A stretch of DNA of 64,000 nucleotides from Hydrogenobaculum sp. Y04AAS1 (GTDB lineage Bacteria > Aquificota > Aquificia > Aquificales > Aquificaceae): assembly GCF_000020785.1 (NCBI RefSeq), contig NC_011126.1:434001-498000 (forward strand), in the 5' to 3' direction. Numbering within the stretch: the first letter of the stretch is position 1; every line of letters begins with the position of its first letter. The notes under the pieces are model-generated. The model did no database searches, was not told the DNA's origin, and was given only the letters and a program-made list of their open reading frames with translations. Made by a program: the position numbers and the translations under genes. This document shows, one piece after another, positions 56,449 to 64,000 of this stretch.

Positions 56449-58031
56449 CTTATCTCCTGCAAGGAGAAAACCTCTATTTTTCCATTGCTAGCTTTTATAG
56501 CTTTTATAGCTTCTAGTATTGCATATCCTCCTCTTATAGTGGTGGTGTAAGATATTTTATGATTTATGGCAGCTCTTCTTATATAAAAAGCGTCTGAGCG
56601 TTCTTTATGACCAGAGGGTGTGTTTATGATTATCTGTATATCTCCATTTGCTATGTAATCTACTATATTTGGACGCCCTTCTGAAACTTTTAAAACTTTT
56701 TCCACCAAAATATTCTTTGATTTCAAGAAAGACGCGGTCCCTTCAGTGCAAAGTACTTTAAAGCCAAGATGTAAAAACTCAGATACTAGCTCAGTTATCT
56801 TGGGCTTATCTCTATCAGCTACTGAAATAAAAATGTTTCCAGAAAGTGATATTTTGCTTCCAACCGCTAATTGAGCTTTATAGTAAGCTATACCAAAAGA
56901 AGTACCAATGCCCATCACTTCACCGGTGCTCTTCATCTCCGGTCCCAATATTGGATCTACCTCTGGAAATTTATTCCAAGGAAATACCGCCTCTTTTATG
57001 GTAAAATATTTAAAATCTTTGGGCAAAAAATCGGATGCAACATGATGCTCTTTGTCAAACACTTCAGGGACAATTTCTCTTAGTCTTTTGCCAAGTGATA
57101 TTTTTGTAGCTATCTTTGCCAACGGATACCCAACGCTTTTACTAACGTAAGGTACAGTTCTAGAGGCTCTTGGGTTTACTTCAAGCACATAAGGAATATT
57201 GTCTTTTATAGCAAATTGAAGATTTATAAGCCCTTTTACCTTTAAGGCTTTTGCTATTTTTATAGTTTGCTCTCTTATCTCTTTTAAAACATCCTCTTTT
57301 AAGGTATAAGGCGGGATAGAGGCTGCACTATCACCAGAATGAATCCCGGCTTCTTCTATATGTTCCATGATAGCACCTATCAAAACATCCTCTCCGTCTG
57401 ATAAAGCATCTACGTCTACTTCTATAGAATCGTTCAAATATTTGTCTATTAAAACAGGTCTTTGATAGCTAACATCCACAGCCTGCTCAAGATAGTCAAG
57501 AAGCTCGCTTTCTGTGTAAACGATTTTCATAGCCCTTCCACCCAGTACGTAAGAGGGTCTTACCAAAACAGGATAACCTATATCTTTTGCCACTTTTATA
57601 GCCTCTTCCTTTGTGATAGCAATACCGCCTTCTGGTTGCAAAATACCAAGCTCTTTCATTAAAGCGTTAAACCTTCCCCTATCCTCAGCCAAATCTATGC
57701 TGTCTGGAGATGTCCCCAACACTTGAATATTTTTCTCCCTAAACTCGCTAGCCAGCTTTAAAGGTGTTTGACCGCCAAACTGAAGAAGCACTCCAAGTAC
57801 ATCACTCTCCCTTTTTATCACATAGCTTACATTTTCCATTACGATAGGCTCAAAATAAAGTCTTGTGGCAGTATCGTAATCTGTGGAAACAGTTTCTGGA
57901 TTACAGTTTATCATAATAGCATCAAGACCTTCTTCTTGCACTGCTTGTATAGCGTGTACACAAGCATAGTCAAACTCTATGCCTTGGCCTATCCTATTTG
58001 GCCCGCTTCCTAATATAATAACTTTCTTCAT
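56445..58031 (-). CDS. carB: Carbamoyl-phosphate synthase large subunit, C-terminal half
   Basis: A 528-residue protein equal to the second half of E. coli CarB. It holds the carbamate-kinase ATP-grasp domain (GSGPNRIGQGIEFDYACVHA, NCNPETVSTDYD, RPSYVLGGRAM, EVNPRASRTVP) and the C-terminal regulatory MGS domain (from about 400). The N-terminal half must be a separate gene elsewhere, as known in Aquifex. ATG at 58031 rather than TTG at 58034 is likely. The promoter is face to face with trpE. Confidence 0.92.
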   Translation of the reverse strand: MKKVIILGSGPNRIGQGIEFDYACVHAIQAVQEEGLDAIMINCNPETVSTDYDTATRLYFEPIVMENVSYVIKRESDVLGVLLQFGGQTPLKLASEFREKNIQVLGTSPDSIDLAEDRGRFNALMKELGILQPEGGIAITKEEAIKVAKDIGYPVLVRPSYVLGGRAMKIVYTESELLDYLEQAVDVSYQRPVLIDKYLNDSIEVDVDALSDGEDVLIGAIMEHIEEAGIHSGDSAASIPPYTLKEDVLKEIREQTIKIAKALKVKGLINLQFAIKDNIPYVLEVNPRASRTVPYVSKSVGYPLAKIATKISLGKRLREIVPEVFDKEHHVASDFLPKDFKYFTIKEAVFPWNKFPEVDPILGPEMKSTGEVMGIGTSFGIAYYKAQLAVGSKISLSGNIFISVADRDKPKITELVSEFLHLGFKVLCTEGTASFLKSKNILVEKVLKVSEGRPNIVDYIANGDIQIIINTPSGHKERSDAFYIRRAAINHKISYTTTIRGGYAILEAIKAIKASNGKIEVFSLQEIR

Positions 58032-58040
58032 CAATATAAT

Positions 58041-58046
58041 AATATA
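58041..58046 (-). promoter_or_regulatory. -10 box of carB
   Basis: TATATT on the minus strand ends nine bases before the carB ATG and sits at the expected -35 position of trpE. Confidence 0.45.
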
Positions 58047-58062
58047 TAATAAAAACCCATGT

Positions 58063-58068
58063 TATAAT
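58063..58068 (+). promoter_or_regulatory. -10 box of trpE
   Basis: TATAAT ends seven bases before the trpE ATG. It coincides with the expected -35 of carB on the opposite strand. Confidence 0.55.
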
Positions 58069-58075
58069 AAAAAAA

Positions 58076-59566
58076 ATGAAAGTAAATATAGCTAAAGATG
58101 ATTTTTTAAGCCTTTGTAAAGATTACAATACTATCCCTTTATATACCGAGATATTGGCTGATTCTGAAACTCCTTTTTCTATATTTTATAAGCTAAAAGA
58201 CGAAGAGAGTCAAAATGTTTTATTAGAAAGCGCCGAAACGAAAGAAAACTGGGGAAGATACTCTTTTATATGTAAGGGTAAAAATTTACGTTTTTATCAA
58301 AAAGATGATACTTATTTTATAAAAGATGGCGATACGATAACCAAAGGAACGTCAAAGCCATTAGAAGCTTTAGAAAATCTTTATAAAAGCTTTAAATTTT
58401 ATGAGGATAAGACACTTGGAAAATTCTGTGGTGGTTTTGTTGGTTATATAAGCTATGATATAGTAAAGCACTATCATCCTATTGAGAAATATACAAAAGC
58501 ACAAAAATCTGGTTTAGACATACCAGACATAGATATGATATTTACCGATTTTTTAATAGTATTTGATAATTTAAAAGCCACTATTAAAATTATAAAACTT
58601 ATAAGGGTAAGAAATCCTAAAGAAGATTACGAAAAAGCTTTAAAAGACATAGAAGATATAATTATTAAATTAAAAAATAGCAAAGGTATTTCGTTTCTTG
58701 ATATAAACAATAAAGAACCCGATTTAAAAGAATGGTCTTCAAATATGACCAAAGAAGAATTTATTAACATAGTTAACATATGCAAAAACTATATAGAAAA
58801 CGGCGATGTGATACAAGTAGTACCTTCTCAAAGGTTTAACAAAAAAATACATACAAATCCTATAAACATATACAGGGCGCTTAGGTATTTAAACCCGTCT
58901 CCATACATGTATTTTTTAGATTTTGATAATGTAAAAATTATAGGTTCTTCTCCAGAAACGTTGGTTAAAATCCAAGACGATACGGTAGAAATAAGACCAA
59001 TAGCCGGGACTATAAAACGTGGCAAAACCCAAGAAGAAGATGAAGAGCTTGCAAAAAAACTTCTAAGCGATGAAAAAGAAATAGCAGAACACGTCATGCT
59101 TGTTGATTTGGCAAGAAACGATATCGGTGCCATAGCAGAGCCTGGAAGTGTTTATGTGGATAACATGATGCATATAGAAAAATTTTCTCATGTCATACAT
59201 ATAGTCTCAAATGTATACGGGAAAAAAGCAAAGCAACATTCTATCTTTGAAGTAATCAAACATGCGTTACCAGCCGGCACTCTATCTGGAGCTCCAAAGG
59301 TAAGGGCTATGCAGATTATAGAAGAGTTAGAGCCTACAAAAAGAAATGTATACGGTGGCGCTATTGGTTATATAAGCCTAAATCAAAACATAGATTTTGC
59401 TATCGCTATAAGAACAGCTACAATATTGGGCAATGATCTTTATGTGCAAGCAGGGGCTGGTATAGTAGCAGACTCAATACCAGAAAAGGAATATTTAGAA
59501 TCTTTATCAAAAGCTTCAAGTGTTATGAAAGCTGTAAGCGTTGCAGAAGCTTCTCGTGAACTTTGA
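58076..59566 (+). CDS. trpE: Anthranilate synthase component I
   Basis: A 496-residue chorismate-utilising enzyme that makes anthranilate for tryptophan. The N-terminal TrpE domain has the LLESAETKENWGRYSF stretch, a usual part of the Trp-binding site. The chorismate domain contains SPSPYMYFLDF-like NPSPYMYFLDFD, IAGTIKRGKTQEED, LARNDIG and PAGTLSGAPKVRAM. A TrpG partner is not in the window. Its last 26 bases overlap the kinase-like gene. Confidence 0.95.
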   Translation: MKVNIAKDDFLSLCKDYNTIPLYTEILADSETPFSIFYKLKDEESQNVLLESAETKENWGRYSFICKGKNLRFYQKDDTYFIKDGDTITKGTSKPLEALENLYKSFKFYEDKTLGKFCGGFVGYISYDIVKHYHPIEKYTKAQKSGLDIPDIDMIFTDFLIVFDNLKATIKIIKLIRVRNPKEDYEKALKDIEDIIIKLKNSKGISFLDINNKEPDLKEWSSNMTKEEFINIVNICKNYIENGDVIQVVPSQRFNKKIHTNPINIYRALRYLNPSPYMYFLDFDNVKIIGSSPETLVKIQDDTVEIRPIAGTIKRGKTQEEDEELAKKLLSDEKEIAEHVMLVDLARNDIGAIAEPGSVYVDNMMHIEKFSHVIHIVSNVYGKKAKQHSIFEVIKHALPAGTLSGAPKVRAMQIIEELEPTKRNVYGGAIGYISLNQNIDFAIAIRTATILGNDLYVQAGAGIVADSIPEKEYLESLSKASSVMKAVSVAEASREL

Positions 59567-60155
59567 GCAGTTTATACAAGACAAAAATATTTGTTTTTTA
59601 GCAAAGGGTTGGCGAGGTGAAATATATACGTATGAAGATAATAAAGAGCTTTTTTGTATAAAAAAAGCCATACATCAAGAGGCCATCTACGCTATAAAAA
59701 AAGAGGCAAATATATTGTCATTTCTATATGCTGACAAAAGGTTTCCACAGATAGTATGCCAAGGAGAAGATTTTTTTGTTTACAAATATATAGATGGTAA
59801 GCCTTTTGAAAAAGTTTTTTGGCTTTTAGAAGAAGAAAAGAAAAGGTATGTTTTAGAGTCCATATTAGAGGCAGCTTACTATTTGGACAATATAGGATTA
59901 AACAGAGGAGAGTTTGATAAAGAATACAAAAATATACTGATAGATGATTCGCTAAATATATACATATTGGATTTTGATAGAGGCAGCTTCTCAAAAAATC
60001 CTAAAAATATAACACAATTTATACAGTCTTTAAGGAGAAAAAATATCCTAAACAAAGATCAAGCTATAGACTTAGGGAAGCTATATAAAACAAACAAAGA
60101 AAAAGTATATGTTGAGTTAAAAAAACTCCTCTCCCAACCCCCATCCACTTTTTAA
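59541..60155 (+). CDS. RIO/Bud32-like protein kinase fold, putative
   Basis: A 204-residue protein with a small kinase fold. FLAKGWRGEIYTYEDNKELFCIKK resembles the glycine loop and ATP-binding Lys. YKYIDGKPFEKVFW is the hinge, NRGEFDKEYKNILI the catalytic-loop position with KN, and YILDFDRGS the metal-binding Asp. The classic HxD Asp is missing, so catalysis may differ. Archaeal RIO-like kinases have a similar form. The start (TTG 59541 or GTG 59556) is inside trpE. Confidence 0.6.
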   Translation: MQKLLVNFEQFIQDKNICFLAKGWRGEIYTYEDNKELFCIKKAIHQEAIYAIKKEANILSFLYADKRFPQIVCQGEDFFVYKYIDGKPFEKVFWLLEEEKKRYVLESILEAAYYLDNIGLNRGEFDKEYKNILIDDSLNIYILDFDRGSFSKNPKNITQFIQSLRRKNILNKDQAIDLGKLYKTNKEKVYVELKKLLSQPPSTF

Positions 60156-60159
60156 AAGA

Positions 60160-60651
60160 TTAAGGACAAACGTTGGTTTGAGCAGGTATTCTTCCTAAAA
60201 GCCTTAAAAACTTTGAAAACGGTCCCATATTAGCCATAGCCACAAATTTAGGGCCAGAAAATGAGAGTTCACCAAACATCATGGCATGCATTGGGCCGTA
60301 TTCACCTCTACCCATTTCTATCCAATGTTTTGTGGTAGCATACATAAGAAAATCGTTTCCAGTGCGTCCATCTTTTGCCCAACCACCATAAATACATTCG
60401 GCTTTCCCGTTCATATTCTGAATATATAGCTCAATTTGTTTTCTAGGAGAGCAATCTTTTCTGTATAAAAACAGCTTTCTTACAGGCGCTCCTCTCCATT
60501 CACTACTTGAAGAGGCCATACCCACCAGTGCCGGCGTTTGGTCCCAAAGACTACAAAGCTCTCTGGCATAGCTTGCGTCCATCATCACAATAGCATTAGC
60601 AGAACCGCTCAATATACCTACTAAACCCATAGCTAAAATAGCTTTTTTCAT
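60160..60651 (-). CDS. Exported protein with SCP2-like fold (tentative)
   Basis: A 163-residue protein with a signal peptide (KKAILAMGLVGILSGSANA, cut after ANA, residue 20). The mature part has four Cys and ends FSGPKFVAMANMGPFSKFLRLLG, a pattern like the C-terminus of SCP2 sterol/lipid-carrier domains. A periplasmic lipid- or sulfur-carrier role is only a guess. AGGAGG lies before the ATG. It stands alone between a convergent and a divergent gene. Confidence 0.5.
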   Translation of the reverse strand: MKKAILAMGLVGILSGSANAIVMMDASYARELCSLWDQTPALVGMASSSSEWRGAPVRKLFLYRKDCSPRKQIELYIQNMNGKAECIYGGWAKDGRTGNDFLMYATTKHWIEMGRGEYGPMHAMMFGELSFSGPKFVAMANMGPFSKFLRLLGRIPAQTNVCP

Positions 60652-60792
60652 AAAAAACCTCCTTGAAATTCTTTATAAAGTTTATATTATTTAGATAAAT
60701 ACATACTTAATTATTTCTTATGCAGAGAAAAGAGATACAAATATAACAATATTCTAATTACTAAATTTTCCACCTAACGCAATAAAATGATT

Positions 60793-60798
60793 TATAAT
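60793..60798 (+). promoter_or_regulatory. -10 box of purS
   Basis: TATAAT ends six bases before the ATG at 60805. It lies inside the longer in-frame ORF from 60787, which rules out that earlier start. The upstream interval 60652-60792 is AT-rich with nothing else recognisable. Confidence 0.6.
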
Positions 60799-60804
60799 AA
60801 AATC

Positions 60805-61017
60805 ATGAAGAAAAGAGTAATAATAACACCAAAAGAAGGTATTCTAGATCCTCAAGGTAGGGCTTTAAAAGATGTGTTAAACGAAGCTGGTTTCGATATA
60901 AAAGATGTAAGAATAGGGAAAATAATAGAAATAGAAGCTGATTCACTTGAAAATCTACAAAAGATGATTGAAGATTATATTATAAATCCACTTATTGAAG
61001 ATTACGAAGTGCTATGA
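60805..61017 (+). CDS. purS: Phosphoribosylformylglycinamidine synthase subunit PurS
   Basis: A 70-residue protein with the PurS core: the RVIITPKEGILDPQGRAL opening, then VRIGKIIEIEAD. PurS bridges PurQ and PurL in the three-part FGAM synthase of purine synthesis. It overlaps purQ by 4 bases. purL is not in the window. The leaderless pattern fixes the ATG at 60805. Confidence 0.92.
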   Translation: MKKRVIITPKEGILDPQGRALKDVLNEAGFDIKDVRIGKIIEIEADSLENLQKMIEDYIINPLIEDYEVL

Positions 61018-61673
61018 TGAAAATAGGTATTTGCGTGTTTCCGGGTTCTAACTGCGATTACGATACTTACTATATAGTAAAAGACATTTTACAAGAAGAC
61101 GCAGAGTTAATTGATTATACCGTTGGAGATTTGGAGCGCTTTGACGCCGTTATATTACCAGGAGGGTTTTCTTTCGGAGATTATTTAAGACCGGGGGCTT
61201 TAGCTTCCAAAACACCTCTGGCAGAAGCCATAGTAAACTTTGCAGCGAAAGGTAGATATGTGCTTGGTATATGCAACGGATTCCAAATTTTAACAGAGTT
61301 AAGACTCTTGCCTGGAGCACTTCTTCCAAACGAAAACGATAGATTTATATGCAAAAGGGTAAATATATCAGTAGAAAATATTTCTACAGCTTTTACAAAA
61401 GAATTAGAAGAAAAGGAGACAATAGTGCTACCCATAGCTCACCACGATGGTAGATTTTATGCGCCTGAAGATGTGTTGGAAGAAATTGAGAAGAATAACC
61501 AAGTGGTGTTTAGATACGAAGGAGAAAATCCAAACGGTTCTTTGAATTCCATCGCTGGGGTGTGCAACAAAACTGGTAACGTAGTAGGTATGATGCCTCA
61601 TCCTGAGCGTATATCCGAAGATATTTTAGGTGGTTTGGATGGCCTAAAAATTTGGCATTCTCTTATAGCCTAA
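61014..61673 (+). CDS. purQ: Phosphoribosylformylglycinamidine synthase glutaminase subunit PurQ
   Basis: A 219-residue class I glutamine amidotransferase. VFPGSNCDYDTYY is the family N-terminus, LGICNGFQILTE carries the nucleophile Cys near residue 85, and MMPHPERISE holds the His of the triad. It delivers ammonia to PurL. The start is one of two adjacent ATGs at 61014/61017, overlapping purS. A lon gene follows 15 bases later. Confidence 0.95.
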   Translation: MMKIGICVFPGSNCDYDTYYIVKDILQEDAELIDYTVGDLERFDAVILPGGFSFGDYLRPGALASKTPLAEAIVNFAAKGRYVLGICNGFQILTELRLLPGALLPNENDRFICKRVNISVENISTAFTKELEEKETIVLPIAHHDGRFYAPEDVLEEIEKNNQVVFRYEGENPNGSLNSIAGVCNKTGNVVGMMPHPERISEDILGGLDGLKIWHSLIA

Positions 61674-61688
61674 CTTAAAGGAGGCAAT

Positions 61689-64000
61689 ATGGATTTAGAA
61701 ACCCAAAACATTTACGTAAATCAAGAAATTCAAAAGTTAAATTTGATGCCGCTAAGAGATATTATAGTATTTCCCGGAATGGTTATACCACTTTTTGTAG
61801 GAAGGCCTTTTTCTGTAAGAGCTATAGAAGATGCTTTTAAACATAATAAGCTTATGTTTTTTGTACTACAAAAAGATAGAGACCAAGAAGAGCCAAAGTC
61901 TCTTAACGAGCTATATAAAATAGGTACTATAGTTAAAATACTAAGGGCAGTTCCTCTGGAAGATGGTAGACTTAAGATACTGGCCCAAGGTTTAGAAAAG
62001 GGCGAGCTCAAAGCTTTAGAAAAAGTAAACAACATTTATGTTGCAGATGTTTTGCCGATCAAAGAAGAAATAATAAAAATAGATGATTTACCACCAAAAG
62101 AAAAGGCTTATGTAAATTCTATAAAAGATTTAATAGAAAAGGCTGTCAATTTGGGTAAGCAAATAATACCTGATTTTGTAGGGATAGTTAGGGAAACCGA
62201 AGAGTTAGATAAATTTTTAGATCTTGTCGCTTCTATACTTGATTTAAAAGCCCAAGATGCTCAAAGCATATTAGAGATTACAGATCTTAAGAAAAAGCTT
62301 GTCAAAATCCATGATTTGCTCCTTTCGGAAGTGGGCATATTGGAGTTGCAAAATCGAATAAAAAATAGTGCCAGAGAAAAAATGGAAAAGGAGCAAAAAG
62401 AATACTATTTAAGACAGCAGATGAAAGCAATACAAGAAGAGCTTGGGGAAAGCGACGATAGACAAGCAGAGGTAAAAGAATATTTAGAGAAATTAAAAAA
62501 ATTAAAAGTGCCAAAATCTGTAAAAGAAGATATAGAAAAACAGATAAATAGATTATCAAAGATGTATCCAGAATCAGCAGAGAGCACAGTTATAAGGACA
62601 TGGCTTGATTGGATTTTTGAACTTCCTTGGAACAAAAAAACAAAAGATATCTTTGATATAGAAAAAGCTCAAAAACTTTTGGATAAAGACCATTACGATT
62701 TAGAAAAGATAAAAGAGCGTATAATAGAATACTTATCTGTCAGAAAACTTACAAAGGGTAAGGGCTCTAAGTCTACAATACTTTGTTTTATTGGACCACC
62801 AGGGGTTGGAAAAACATCCTTGGGGCAATCTATAGCAAAAGCTACAGGAAGAAAATTTGTAAGGATTTCTTTAGGTGGCATAAGAGATGAAGCAGAAATA
62901 AGAGGCCATAGGCGAACATACGTAGGGGCTATGCCAGGGCGCATAATTCAAGCCATAAAGCAAGCTGGCGTTAAAAATCCTCTTATCATGCTTGATGAGA
63001 TAGACAAGCTGTCTGTGTCTTTCCAGGGAGATCCAGCGGCAGCTCTTTTAGAGGTGTTGGATCCAGAACAAAATAAGTCTTTTACGGATCTTTACATAGG
63101 GCATCCTTTTGATCTTTCGGAAGTGCTTTTTGTAGCAACTGGCAATAGAGTAGATACTATACCACAACCTCTTTTAGATAGAATGGAAGTGCTTTATCTT
63201 TCCGGGTATTCTGAAGAAGAAAAGCTTCATATAGCGAAAAATCATTTGTTACCCGCCATCATAAAAGATCACGGCTTTAAAGAATCGGAAATAAACATAG
63301 AAGATGAAGCTATATTAGAAGTTATTAGGAGTTATACAAGAGAGGCAGGTGTTAGAAACCTCAAACAAAAGTTGGCATCTTTATTGAGAAAATTGGCTGT
63401 TAAAAAACTAAAAGGTCAAAAACCGCCTTTTGTAATAAATAAAACTGCCATTAAAGAACTCCTTGGCGTACCTCGTATTATCAGAGAAAAAGAAGAATTA
63501 GAACAAGCTATTGGTCTTGTTACTGGTCTTGCCTGGACCGAAGTAGGCGGTGAAATAATGTATATAGAGGTTACAAAATTAAAAGGCAAAGGAGCTCTTA
63601 TATTGACCGGTTCTTTAGGTGATGTTATGAAAGAATCTGCCCAAGCTGCTCTTTCTTATATAAAATCAAAGGCAGATCAGTATGGAATAGATAGCTCCTT
63701 GTTTACAAAATACGATGTACATATACACGTTCCAGAAGGTGCTGTACCAAAAGACGGCCCATCGGCTGGCATTGCTATAGCTACTGGTATATTGTCGATA
63801 TTTACAGAAAAGCCAGTAAGACTTGACGTAGCTATGACGGGCGAGGTTACTTTAAGAGGAAGGGTCTTACCCATAGGTGGTGTTAAAGAAAAGATTCTTG
63901 CTGCAAAAAGAGCCGGTATATATGAAGTGATACTACCATCAAAAAACAAAGTTGAAGTAATGGAAGATTTGCCAGATTATGTGAAAGAAAAAATGCAATT
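61689..64000 (+). CDS. lon: ATP-dependent protease La (Lon), 3' end cut by the window
   Basis: About 770 residues are visible and the frame is open at the edge. The N-terminal substrate domain starts [19 protein letters not shown]. The AAA+ part has Walker [16 protein letters not shown] and Walker [11 protein letters not shown]. The peptidase domain has the catalytic Ser in PKDGPSAG and the Lys in [14 protein letters not shown]. Lon degrades damaged and regulatory proteins. Only the last few residues are likely missing. AAAGGAGG precedes the ATG. Confidence 0.96.
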   Translation, partial: MDLETQNIYVNQEIQKLNLMPLRDIIVFPGMVIPLFVGRPFSVRAIEDAFKHNKLMFFVLQKDRDQEEPKSLNELYKIGTIVKILRAVPLEDGRLKILAQGLEKGELKALEKVNNIYVADVLPIKEEIIKIDDLPPKEKAYVNSIKDLIEKAVNLGKQIIPDFVGIVRETEELDKFLDLVASILDLKAQDAQSILEITDLKKKLVKIHDLLLSEVGILELQNRIKNSAREKMEKEQKEYYLRQQMKAIQEELGESDDRQAEVKEYLEKLKKLKVPKSVKEDIEKQINRLSKMYPESAESTVIRTWLDWIFELPWNKKTKDIFDIEKAQKLLDKDHYDLEKIKERIIEYLSVRKLTKGKGSKSTILCFIGPPGVGKTSLGQSIAKATGRKFVRISLGGIRDEAEIRGHRRTYVGAMPGRIIQAIKQAGVKNPLIMLDEIDKLSVSFQGDPAAALLEVLDPEQNKSFTDLYIGHPFDLSEVLFVATGNRVDTIPQPLLDRMEVLYLSGYSEEEKLHIAKNHLLPAIIKDHGFKESEINIEDEAILEVIRSYTREAGVRNLKQKLASLLRKLAVKKLKGQKPPFVINKTAIKELLGVPRIIREKEELEQAIGLVTGLAWTEVGGEIMYIEVTKLKGKGALILTGSLGDVMKESAQAALSYIKSKADQYGIDSSLFTKYDVHIHVPEGAVPKDGPSAGIAIATGILSIFTEKPVRLDVAMTGEVTLRGRVLPIGGVKEKILAAKRAGIYEVILPSKNKVEVMEDLPDYVKEKMQ

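Noticed and set aside
60787-60804. Earlier in-frame ATG for purS
   Set aside because: It overlaps the TATAAT box, so it would lie upstream of the transcript start.

Overview
The window is a dense, AT-rich bacterial chromosome segment with almost no non-coding space. Several features point to a thermophilic chemolithoautotroph of the Aquificales, most likely a Hydrogenobaculum-like organism (inference from gene content; no marker gene was searched). These are an exo-only family A DNA polymerase of the Aquificae type, a carbamoyl-phosphate synthase large subunit split into separate genes, an archaeal-type adenosylhomocysteinase and 8-oxoguanine glycosylase, ThyX, and a DabA-type inorganic-carbon pump. 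No prophage, insertion sequence, CRISPR array or rRNA was seen. No stretch longer than 300 bases lacks a gene.

Layout. 1-624 (-): start of peptide deformylase, an ACT-domain protein and tRNA-Gly. 748-4424 (+): fumC-bioA-EVE protein-membrane protein. 4412-9414 (-): SRP RNA, a QueC-like protein, an HTH-NosL fusion, YebC, Ugd, GlyA and a DUF2250 protein. 9462-11978 (+): LptE-like protein, ribD, queA. 12032-13593 (-): a prepilin and thyX. 13664-29752 (+): a long run of core genes (fabG-acpP-fabF-rnc-AGOG, ychF, thrS, bioD, ftsH, leuC, acpS, lysA, V4R protein, ahcY, glcD-type). 29745-38065 (-): cytochrome b, a type II secretion/type IV pilus assembly block, an exported protein, a decayed metallo-beta-lactamase remnant and a lone oxidoreductase beta subunit. 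38112-41153 (+): bioF, a small ORF, an atypical Nramp transporter and a 36-residue membrane peptide. 41150-45209 (-): amino-acid permease, polA, lone dppB. 45276-51350: aldehyde dehydrogenase, hemB (-), and a two-gene inorganic-carbon pump. 51352-58031 (-): folK, mtaD-like, ribH, YbbR, DnaC-like, MFS, carB C-half. 58076-64000: trpE, kinase-like protein, an exported SCP2-like protein (-), purS-purQ, and lon running off the end.

Working together: biotin (bioA, bioD, bioF), fatty acid (fabG, acpP, fabF, acpS), riboflavin (ribD, ribH), queuosine (QueC-like, queA), folate and one-carbon (glyA, folK, thyX, ahcY) and purine (purS, purQ) steps are scattered among unrelated genes, as is usual for Aquificales. 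The secretion block encodes PilO-, PilN-, secretin-, PilM- and PilC/GspF-like parts but no motor ATPase. DabA with its short NuoL-like partner probably supplies bicarbonate for autotrophy.

The most striking window-wide signal is promoter architecture. At least seventeen genes start only 6-10 bases after a TATAAT or TATATT box and mostly lack a Shine-Dalgarno sequence, so they are probably transcribed as leaderless mRNAs. The SRP RNA gene, whose 5' end can be inferred from its structure, shows the same 6-base spacing and calibrates the prediction. Operon-internal genes instead use strong AGGAGG sites.
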